Positions 57,525 through 64,000 of a DNA stretch of 64,000 nucleotides are shown here, piece after piece (positions within the stretch are counted from its first letter, which is position 1; every line of letters begins with the position of its first letter). Position numbers and translations under genes: made by a program. Where the stretch lies: the NCBI RefSeq assembly GCF_027570195.1, contig NZ_JAKMUZ010000001.1, positions 62,001 through 126,000 of the forward strand. The letters are read 5' to 3'. Origin of the DNA: Corynebacterium yonathiae. GTDB taxonomy: Bacteria; Actinomycetota; Actinomycetes; Mycobacteriales; Mycobacteriaceae. Under the pieces are notes generated by a model, which was not told where the DNA came from, did no database searches, and saw only the letters and a list, made by a program, of their open reading frames with translations.

Positions 57525-57580
57525 CTTCGACCCGCATCAGTTTCATTGTCCATCAACGGTGTCAAGGAAAGAAACCACTT

Positions 57581-58345
57581 ATGAGCACTACCTTTACCCC
57601 GGGTACTTTTACCCCCGCCCCCAAACGGGCTAGCGCTGGGGCCATGCTGCTGGCCCAAGGAACGATGGAGGCAAAGCTCATGCTGCGCCACGGCGAGCAG
57701 CAATTGCTAAGCGTTATCATCCCGCTAGCCATCCTCATTGGTGCAGCCCAATTGGAGTCTTTCACAGGGCATGGCCTTCACGAAGTTTTTCCCATGGTGC
57801 TTGCAGTAGCGGCCACTTCCGCAGGCTTTACCGGCCAAGCCATTTCGCTTGCTTTTGACCGGCGCTACGGGGCCCTTAAACGCACCGGCGCGTCCGGAGT
57901 GCCGGCGTGGGCCATTATCGGCGGCAAGATTGTGGGAGTACTCACGATGGTGGTCTTCCAAATCCTCATCCTAGGCATAGCGGCTTATATTTTAGGTCTG
58001 CGGATCAGCGTGGGTGGAGTGCTACTGATGCTCCTTTCCCTTTTCTTTGGCGTTGCAGCCTTTACCGCCATGGGGCTGTTGCTCGGCGGCACCCTCAGCT
58101 CCGAGGTTGTGCTTGCGTTGGCCAACCTCATCTGGTTCTTCCTCCTCGGCGTGGTCGGGTGGACCCTCTACTCCCAGGGGCTTGGCGATAATGGGCCCCT
58201 CAACGTGGTCCCGACCGTGGCTCTAGCAGGCGCGCTTACCGACGCCTCCAATTCCGCCTTTCCCGGCCTCGAGCTCCTGTCCTTAGTGGGCTGGCTCGCC
58301 GTCGCGTCGTTCGCGGCGGTCCGTTGGTTCCGCTTTGATGGCTAA
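57581..58345 (+). CDS. ABC-2 type exporter permease
   Basis: Membrane partner of the preceding ATPase, 254 aa. A Pro/Thr-rich N-terminus is followed by six hydrophobic segments and the DrrB-like pattern (LAFDRRYGALKRTGASG in the cytoplasmic loop). GTCAAGGAAAG precedes the ATG. Confidence 0.88.
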   Translation: MSTTFTPGTFTPAPKRASAGAMLLAQGTMEAKLMLRHGEQQLLSVIIPLAILIGAAQLESFTGHGLHEVFPMVLAVAATSAGFTGQAISLAFDRRYGALKRTGASGVPAWAIIGGKIVGVLTMVVFQILILGIAAYILGLRISVGGVLLMLLSLFFGVAAFTAMGLLLGGTLSSEVVLALANLIWFFLLGVVGWTLYSQGLGDNGPLNVVPTVALAGALTDASNSAFPGLELLSLVGWLAVASFAAVRWFRFDG

Positions 58346-58410
58346 ATGTGACTTTTGTCCGGTTCCTTTCGAAACCAGAGTAATTTTTATGTCCGAAATC
58401 TCCCGACTAG

Positions 58411-58423
58411 TAGGATGCTATGC
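58411..58423 (+). promoter_or_regulatory. -10 box (TAGGAT) of ctaA, leaderless type
   Basis: TAGGAT at 58411-58416 lies 7 nt before the GTG start of ctaA, with no ribosome-binding sequence between. Spacing places the transcript start at the start codon. Confidence 0.5.
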
Positions 58424-59443
58424 GTGAATTACTGGACAAAAATCAAGCGCTTTTTTAAAGAAGCCGCCCCTACACTGCAGCAGCAGCGCCTCATTGCGCT
58501 CATCCTCCTCCTGTGTCAGGGAGGCATCACCGTGTCTGGTTCCATTGTCCGCGTGACCGGCTCGGGACTGGGTTGCCCCACCTGGCCGGAGTGCCAGCCT
58601 GGTTCCCTCGTCCCCATGGAAGGTGCCGCGCCAGCGCTGCACCAGGCTATCGAGTTTGGTAATCGCCTGCTGACTTTCGTCGTTACTGCGGCTGCGGTCG
58701 CCGCCGTCATTGCGATGCGAATGGCGCGACGCCGTGCAGAGCTCAAGGTGTACGCGTGGCTCAACGTCGCTGGCATCGTACTCCAAGCAGTCATTGGTGG
58801 AATCTCTGTCCATTTGGACCTGCGTTGGTGGTCTGTGGCTTTGCACTTCCTTCCTTCTATGCTCTTAGTATGGCTGGCAGCAATGCTCTATTCCCGCATC
58901 TTGGAGCCCGATGATGGAACACCACGGGCTCGATTCCCCCAAGCGATTCGCTTGCTTGCCGCGGTCGCTACCGTTGCCCTCAGCATTGTGCTCATCACCG
59001 GCACTATGGTTACCGGATCGGGCGTTCACTCCGGGGATTCCGGGGTAGGAATGGAAGGCCGACTACAGGTAGATACCGAGGCCATGGCCGTCACTCACGC
59101 TATGTGCATGTACGTCTACCTAGCACTCACCGTGGTTACCGTCTTCCTGCTCTATAAGAACCGCGCCCCACAGGACGCGAAGAAGGCGGGCTGGGTCCTC
59201 ATTGCCTGCATCCTTATCCAATGGGCCGTAGGCGTCTATCAGTTCTATATGAGCATTCCGCGCTGGACGGTTCCTTTCCACATTGGACTATCCTCCTTCG
59301 TCACGGCCTATACCGCGCTACTGTGGGCGCACGGCGTACGCCGTACCGGTGGCACCACGGATCTCACCACCGGCTCTCCTAGCGGCGATGAAAAGTACGC
59401 GGCACGCCAAGCCTCCCTAGAAGCAGCGCGTGCGACCGTTTAA
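58424..59443 (+). CDS. ctaA: Heme A synthase CtaA
   Basis: Oxidises heme O to heme A for the aa3-type cytochrome oxidase. 339 aa, eight membrane segments. Heme-ligand histidines are in LHQAIEFGNRLL, VALHFLP, VTHAMCMY and VPFHIGLSS, and the N-terminal loop cysteines are in LGCPTWPECQ. The GTG at 58424 was chosen because TAGGAT (58411-58416) ends 7 nt before it. An ATG at 58415 overlaps that box. Confidence 0.93.
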   Translation: MNYWTKIKRFFKEAAPTLQQQRLIALILLLCQGGITVSGSIVRVTGSGLGCPTWPECQPGSLVPMEGAAPALHQAIEFGNRLLTFVVTAAAVAAVIAMRMARRRAELKVYAWLNVAGIVLQAVIGGISVHLDLRWWSVALHFLPSMLLVWLAAMLYSRILEPDDGTPRARFPQAIRLLAAVATVALSIVLITGTMVTGSGVHSGDSGVGMEGRLQVDTEAMAVTHAMCMYVYLALTVVTVFLLYKNRAPQDAKKAGWVLIACILIQWAVGVYQFYMSIPRWTVPFHIGLSSFVTAYTALLWAHGVRRTGGTTDLTTGSPSGDEKYAARQASLEAARATV

Positions 59444-59457
59444 CCCACAGCGCAACC

Positions 59458-59491
59458 AGCCGGCCGAAGTACTGCACTCGGCCGGCTTTTT
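59458..59491 (+). terminator. Terminator after ctaA
   Basis: Ten-bp perfect arms AGCCGGCCGA / TCGGCCGGCT followed by TTTTT. Confidence 0.92.
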
Positions 59492-59507
59492 GCGCTAGCC
59501 TGGCTAT

Positions 59508-60485
59508 ATGCACGCAATTCAGGTCACAGAAACCGGCGGACCAGAAGTACTTCGCTATACCGAAGTTCCCGCCCCCACCCCTAAAGACGATGAGGTATTA
59601 GTAGACGTCATCATGGCCGGCGTCAACTACATCGATACCTACTACCGGGAGGGCATCTACAACGCGGCTACTCCATTCATTCCGGGATTCGAAGGTACCG
59701 GGCGAGTCGTCCACGACCCGAAGGGAAAAATTGCTGAAGGCACAATGGTGGCGTGGAACCAAGCCTTCGGCTCCTACGCCGAGCAGGTCTGCGTCGCACG
59801 CGAGGGACTAGTGGCAGTACCGGATGATTTCCAACCTGAAGTTGCTGCATCCATGTTGCTCCAGGGAATTACCGCGCACTATCTGGCGCACGGGGTTTAT
59901 CAATTGGGCGAAGGCGCTTCCTGCCTGATTACCGCTGGCGCCGGCGGCGTGGGGCAAATCCTCACCCAGATGGCGACGTCGCTAGGCGCTACCGTTTATA
60001 CGGTGGTGTCCACAGATGAAAAGGAAGAACTATCCTACGCGGCTGGGGCGGATAAGGTTTTCCGCTACGGCGATGGACTCGCCGAGCAGGTCCGCCGATA
60101 CAACGGTGACAAGGGCGTCGACGTGGTTTATGACGGCGTCGGCAAAGCCACCTTCCAGGAGTCACTCGAAGCAGTACGCCCGCGCGGCACCGTCGCGTTA
60201 TTTGGCGCTGCCTCTGGTCCGGTTGAGCCTATCGACCCGCAGCTACTAAACAAGCATGGATCCATCTTCCTAACTCGGCCCTCCATCGGCGCATGGACGG
60301 CCCAAGAAGGCGAGTTCCAAATGCGTGCCCAAGCCGTTGTCCAAGCCGTCATTGATGGGGACCTGAGCTTTAATGTCACAGCCTCCTACCCATTGGCAGA
60401 AGCTGAAGCGGCCCACCGCGACTTGCAGGAGCGCAAGACTACCGGTTCCATCGTTTTGCGCGTGAAAGACGACAGCATCAGCTAA
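59508..60485 (+). CDS. qor: NADPH:quinone oxidoreductase (zinc-independent MDR)
   Basis: Medium-chain dehydrogenase/reductase of the zeta-crystallin type, 325 aa. The nucleotide-binding AGAGGVGQILTQMA motif and GVNYIDTYYREGIY N-terminal segment are typical; zinc ligands are absent. TAGCCT (59496-59501) lies 6 nt before the ATG. Positioned between ctaA and ctaB, as in other corynebacteria. Confidence 0.93.
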   Translation: MHAIQVTETGGPEVLRYTEVPAPTPKDDEVLVDVIMAGVNYIDTYYREGIYNAATPFIPGFEGTGRVVHDPKGKIAEGTMVAWNQAFGSYAEQVCVAREGLVAVPDDFQPEVAASMLLQGITAHYLAHGVYQLGEGASCLITAGAGGVGQILTQMATSLGATVYTVVSTDEKEELSYAAGADKVFRYGDGLAEQVRRYNGDKGVDVVYDGVGKATFQESLEAVRPRGTVALFGAASGPVEPIDPQLLNKHGSIFLTRPSIGAWTAQEGEFQMRAQAVVQAVIDGDLSFNVTASYPLAEAEAAHRDLQERKTTGSIVLRVKDDSIS

Positions 60486-60510
60486 GACTAGACCCACCGC
60501 CTACAGCTAA

Positions 60511-60550
60511 GGCGCGAGAGAAGAGCTGCATTCCTTCTCTCGCGCCTTTT
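60511..60550. terminator. Bidirectional terminator between qor and ctaB
   Basis: Thirteen-bp arms GGCGCGAGAGAAG / CTTCTCTCGCGCC, then TTTT on the plus strand, between convergent genes. Confidence 0.9.
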
Positions 60551-60580
60551 CTCCCCACCCCTTAGACGGGCGAGACGCCA

Positions 60581-61525
60581 TTAGAATAGCGCGGCAGACC
60601 AGCCCAGCATCCGGCCTAGTGGTTCCCAGCCCAAGACCGCGTCGATGGACAAGCCAATAAAGAGGACCGAAAGGTAATTATTCGAGTAAATAAACAAGCG
60701 CATCGGCTTGACCTTAGCGCCGTTCTTTACTCCCTTATGCAGGCGGATAGCCATCCACAGGAATACTGCTCCAGAGACGACTGCTGCAACTAGGTAAATC
60801 CACGATGTAGCGGGAACAATAAGAAGGGTCACGATAACCGTGCCGACGGTGTACCAGACAATCTGACGAGTGACTTCCTCTTCGCCTGCCACCACGGGCA
60901 GCATCGGCACGCCGGCCTTGCGATAATCTTCCTTATACTTCATAGCCAGCGCCCACGTGTGCGGCGGAGTCCAGAAGAAAATAATGAGGAAGAGCACCAC
61001 TGCCTGCCACCAGCGGTCAGGCTCTCCTTCCGGAGCGTTATCCCTGATAACCGCCCAGCCGACCATTGCCGGCATACAACCTGCAAGGCCTCCCCAAACA
61101 ATGTTTTGGGCATTGCGCATCTTCAAAAACTTGGTGTAGACGAATACGTAAAAGATGTTCGTCAGCACCACGAAGAAGGCTGCTAGCCAAGAGTGGGCTA
61201 GGATTCCTAGCCATAGCACGGAGATAATGAGCATTACCCACGCAAAAATTGCCGCATTTCGTTTGGAAATCTTTGCCCTAACGAGTGGCCGCGCCCTAGT
61301 GCGCTGCATCTTTTGATCCAACTCGTAGTCCACAACGTTATTGAACGTGTGGGCGGCGGCAGCGCCCATCCAGCCGCCGAAAATGGTAGACACGATGAGC
61401 CAGATATTGTCTGAGACGGCCTCTACGCCGCGCTGGGCTTGGAGCATCGCCGGGATTGCGGCCACGAGGAGGAGCTCAATGATCCTCGGTTTCGTTAGCG
61501 CAAAATAGGCCTTGATGGTCTCCAA
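60581..61525 (-). CDS. ctaB: Protoheme IX farnesyltransferase (heme O synthase) CtaB
   Basis: Adds a farnesyl group to heme b to make heme O, the substrate of CtaA. 314 aa, about nine membrane segments of the UbiA fold. The prenyl-diphosphate motif [15 protein letters not shown] and second motif YKEDYRKAG are visible. Translation probably starts at TTG (61525): it is preceded by GGAGG at six bases, and a stop lies five codons upstream in frame, so no ATG or GTG is available. Confidence 0.94.
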   Translation of the reverse strand: METIKAYFALTKPRIIELLLVAAIPAMLQAQRGVEAVSDNIWLIVSTIFGGWMGAAAAHTFNNVVDYELDQKMQRTRARPLVRAKISKRNAAIFAWVMLIISVLWLGILAHSWLAAFFVVLTNIFYVFVYTKFLKMRNAQNIVWGGLAGCMPAMVGWAVIRDNAPEGEPDRWWQAVVLFLIIFFWTPPHTWALAMKYKEDYRKAGVPMLPVVAGEEEVTRQIVWYTVGTVIVTLLIVPATSWIYLVAAVVSGAVFLWMAIRLHKGVKNGAKVKPMRLFIYSNNYLSVLFIGLSIDAVLGWEPLGRMLGWSAALF

Positions 61526-61730
61526 GGAATTCCTCCACTATCTGAACGTTGGTGAACTGTGCCTCGCGCATCTCCTGCGCGCGGTCACCCCTAGCGGTCG
61601 CACATGCCCGTGAAAAAGTTCCAGTTCTCTCACTCACATTTTTAGGCGCAGGCGCGAGAGGTTACAGACCTATGGCCGCTAGATTTGGCGCACGCTCTTG
61701 CGTGCTCGCGCGCACCGCTTAGCCATGCCA

Positions 61731-61760
61731 GCATACCGGTTATGCCTGGCTTTCTATAAT
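61731..61760 (+). promoter_or_regulatory. Promoter of tkt with an overlapping inverted repeat
   Basis: TATAAT (61755-61760) is a consensus -10 box. GCATA-N5-TATGC (61731-61745) covers the -35 position and could be an operator. A second -10-like TAGACT occurs at 61786-61791. The 311-bp ctaB-tkt gap also has the hairpin GCACGC / GCGTGC (about 61690-61705) and no gene. Confidence 0.5.
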
Positions 61761-61836
61761 TGCGCACCGCCGGTTAAAAAATTACTAGACTGAATAAAGT
61801 TGAGTACTTTTTGCCTAGACGTAAGCGAGGCTTTCC

Positions 61837-63945
61837 GTGTCGAAAGATAAGTTGTCCCCAGAGCTCCAATCTATGGTTAAGCGCCGTTATCCGGAGGATT
61901 GGTCGGAGTTTGACACCCGCGCCGTCGACACCGTTCGAGTACTAGCCGCTGATGCCGTGCAAAAATGCGGTTCCGGCCACCCGGGTACGGCGATGTCTCT
62001 CGCTCCCCTTGCCTACACCCTGTACCAGCGCGTCATTAACCATGATCCCGCTGACGTGCACTGGGCCGGCCGTGACCGGTTCGTCCTTTCTGTTGGACAC
62101 TCTTCCCTTACGCAATACATTCAGCTCTACCTGGGCGGCTTTGGCCTAGAGTTGGAAGACCTCAAGCAGTTGCGTACGTGGGGTTCGCGCACCCCAGGCC
62201 ATCCCGAGGTGCACCACACCGACGGCGTAGAAATCACCACTGGCCCTCTTGGCCAAGGCCTAGCTTCCTCCGTAGGCATGGCCATGGCGGCGCGTAAAGA
62301 GCGCGGCCTTTTTGACCCAGAGGCTCCCGCTAGCGAATCACCCTTCGACCATTACGTCTACACCATCGCCTCCGATGGCGACCTGCAAGAGGGAGTTACC
62401 GCCGAGGCCTCTTCCCTGGCTGGCACGCAAAAGCTCGGCAACCTCATCGTTTTCTGGGATGATAATCGCATTTCTATTGAAGACGATACGAATATTGCCT
62501 TCAATGAAGATGTGGTGGCCCGATATGAGGCCTACGGCTGGCACGTCCAAACGGTGGAATCCGGAGAGGATGTTGTAGCAATTGAGGAGGCTGTTAAGGC
62601 GGCTCAGGCTGAGACCGATCGTCCTTCCTTTATCCGCGTTAAGACCGTAATCGGCTACCCCGCACCGAATAAAATGAATACCGGCGGCGTCCACGGGGCT
62701 GCGCTGGGCGATGACGAGGTAGCCGCCACAAAGGAAGTCTTGGGCTTTGATCCGGAGCGCAGCTTCCATATCGATGAAGAAGTCATCGCGCATACCCGAA
62801 AGTTGCGTGAGCGCGGCGCAGAAAAGCACTCTGCGTGGCAAGAGAAGTTCGACGCATGGGCTGCGGCTAATCCGGAGAATAAGGCGCTATTCGACCGCAT
62901 GAATGCGCGCGAACTGCCGCAGGATTTCGATGCAGATCTGCCGACGTGGGAACCTGGTGAGTCTTTGGCTACCCGTAAGGCTTCTGAAGCTACCATCCAG
63001 GCCTTGGCCGCATCCCTCCCAGAGATGTGGGGCGGATCTGCAGACCTTGCCGGTTCTAATAACACCGTGATTAAGGGCGCGGAATCCTTCGGCCCTGCAG
63101 CCATCACCACCGATATGTGGTCGGCTCAGCCCTATGGCCGCAACCTGCACTTCGGTATTCGCGAACACGCAATGTCCGCAATCATGAACGGAATTGCGTT
63201 ACACGGCAATACCCGTGTCTATGGCGGCACCTTCCTCATCTTCTCCGAGTACCAGTACCCCGCTGTGCGCTTGGGTTCGCTGATGTCCACCGATACCTAC
63301 TATGTATGGACCCATGACTCCATTGGTTTGGGAGAAGACGGCCCAACCCACCAGCCGGTCGAGACCCTTTCCGCTCTCCGCGCTATCCCGAACCTGTCCG
63401 TTATTCGCCCGGCAGATGCTAATGAAACCGCACAGGCATGGGCTGCTGCCCTCGAGTACAAGGCTGCCCCTAAGGGCCTCGCTTTGAGCCGCCAGGGTCT
63501 ACCGGTGCTGGAAGGAACGAAGGAGAAGGCACGTGATGGCGTCCGCCGCGGCGCTTATGTTTTGGTGAAAGCGTCCAAGGACGCCCCAGACGTCATCCTC
63601 ATTGCTACGGGCTCTGAGGTGCAGCTTGCCGTCGCCGCCGCCAAGGAACTAGAAGCAGCTGGAATCGCCACCCGCGTTGTCTCCGCACCGTGCCTCGAAT
63701 GGTTCGATGAGCAAGATGACGCGTATCGCGAATCCGTGCTCCCGAGCGCCGTGCAGGCCCGTGTGTCTATCGAGGCCGGTATCGCGATGCCATGGCACAA
63801 ATACACCGGTTCCTTCGGCCGCACCATCTCCATTGAGCACTACGGCGCGTCTGCCCCTGCGGGCGAACTCTTTGAGAAATTTGGGTTCACCACCGCCGCG
63901 GTCGTTGAAGCGGCGCAGGACTCCCTAGCCGCTGTGAAGAAGTAA
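61837..63945 (+). CDS. tkt: Transketolase
   Basis: TPP enzyme of the non-oxidative pentose phosphate pathway, 702 aa. The GTG at 61837 follows GAGG. TPP/Mg-binding residues are in ASDGDLQEGVTAEASSLAG and DDNRISIED; the phosphate-binding SGHPGTAMS and HDSIGLGEDGPTHQPVE are intact. Transaldolase follows after 27 bp, matching the tkt-tal-zwf-opcA order known from corynebacteria. Confidence 0.97.
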   Translation: MSKDKLSPELQSMVKRRYPEDWSEFDTRAVDTVRVLAADAVQKCGSGHPGTAMSLAPLAYTLYQRVINHDPADVHWAGRDRFVLSVGHSSLTQYIQLYLGGFGLELEDLKQLRTWGSRTPGHPEVHHTDGVEITTGPLGQGLASSVGMAMAARKERGLFDPEAPASESPFDHYVYTIASDGDLQEGVTAEASSLAGTQKLGNLIVFWDDNRISIEDDTNIAFNEDVVARYEAYGWHVQTVESGEDVVAIEEAVKAAQAETDRPSFIRVKTVIGYPAPNKMNTGGVHGAALGDDEVAATKEVLGFDPERSFHIDEEVIAHTRKLRERGAEKHSAWQEKFDAWAAANPENKALFDRMNARELPQDFDADLPTWEPGESLATRKASEATIQALAASLPEMWGGSADLAGSNNTVIKGAESFGPAAITTDMWSAQPYGRNLHFGIREHAMSAIMNGIALHGNTRVYGGTFLIFSEYQYPAVRLGSLMSTDTYYVWTHDSIGLGEDGPTHQPVETLSALRAIPNLSVIRPADANETAQAWAAALEYKAAPKGLALSRQGLPVLEGTKEKARDGVRRGAYVLVKASKDAPDVILIATGSEVQLAVAAAKELEAAGIATRVVSAPCLEWFDEQDDAYRESVLPSAVQARVSIEAGIAMPWHKYTGSFGRTISIEHYGASAPAGELFEKFGFTTAAVVEAAQDSLAAVKK

Positions 63946-63972
63946 ATCTCCAAGCCTGGATAAGGATAAAGC

Positions 63973-64000
63973 ATGAACCACATTTCCGAACTTGCCCAGC
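63973..64000 (+). CDS. tal: Transaldolase, first codons only
   Basis: An ATG at 63973 with AAGGATAAA upstream begins MNHISELAQ and runs off the window. Identity rests on the position directly after tkt and on the resemblance of these residues to actinobacterial transaldolases. Partial at the 3' end. Confidence 0.75.

Overview
This 64 kb window is chromosomal DNA of a Corynebacterium (Actinobacteria). The evidence is the gene set and order: pafBC-tatAC-helY, pafA-pup-dop-arc-trmI with no proteasome genes between them, mshC (mycothiol synthesis), acn-acnR next to an NlpC/P60 cell-wall hydrolase, a suf cluster led by sufR and flanked by mptB (lipomannan synthesis), and ctaA-qor-ctaB-tkt-tal. Much of this order is shared with Mycobacterium. 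I cannot name the species. Both ends are cut: helY lacks its 3' end, and transaldolase shows only its first codons.

Layout. 1-13 kb, nearly all minus strand: HelY helicase, Tat export (tatC, tatA), the WYL regulators pafC/pafB, the pupylation set (pafA, pup, dop, arc), tRNA methyltransferase trmI and an M18 aminopeptidase. 13-21 kb: a RecB-like nuclease, fhs, a fumarate/aspartate module (dcuB-aspA), hisG-hisE and a HAD phosphatase. 21-31 kb: mshC, uppP, an LppL-like lipoprotein, pyrD, a YbhB/membrane-protein pair, tRNA-Leu(GAG), a DedA/TVP38 protein, several uncharacterised genes and ferrochelatase. 31-39 kb: an NlpC/P60 endopeptidase, a 1.7 kb gene-free stretch, an Rv1476-like membrane protein, aconitase and its repressor AcnR. 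39-43 kb: an ECF transporter (A, T, S) downstream of a nucleoside hydrolase. 43-48 kb: an ACT/UPF0210 pair, a DUF2254 protein and an ABC-F ATPase. 48-54.6 kb: sufR-B-D-C-S-U-T. 54.8-64 kb: mptB, an ABC-2 exporter, ctaA, qor, ctaB, tkt and the start of tal.

How the genes work together. Pup is activated by Dop and ligated by PafA, and Arc is the ATPase that would unfold pupylated proteins. No 20S proteasome is present, and Arc has lost the C-terminal tyrosine that docks on it. The suf cluster is a self-regulated Fe-S assembly operon; aconitase is probably one of its clients. CtaA and CtaB make heme A for cytochrome aa3. MshC and the Fe-S genes serve redox homeostasis. DcuB and AspA together support aspartate/fumarate use at low oxygen.

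Most of the window is conserved core genome. The stretch that known genes explain least is 32.9-34.6 kb, upstream of the NlpC/P60 gene. It carries a near-consensus GlxR (CRP-type) site, an MtrA-like repeat, a 14-bp tandem repeat, partial c-di-AMP-riboswitch motifs and several hairpins, which together suggest an unusually long regulatory leader. Other points of note are the complementary decay of the two halves of the ECF ATPase, a structured leader with a T-tract before the ECF S gene, and a recurring TAnnnT box 6-9 nt before many start codons, which predicts many leaderless mRNAs.
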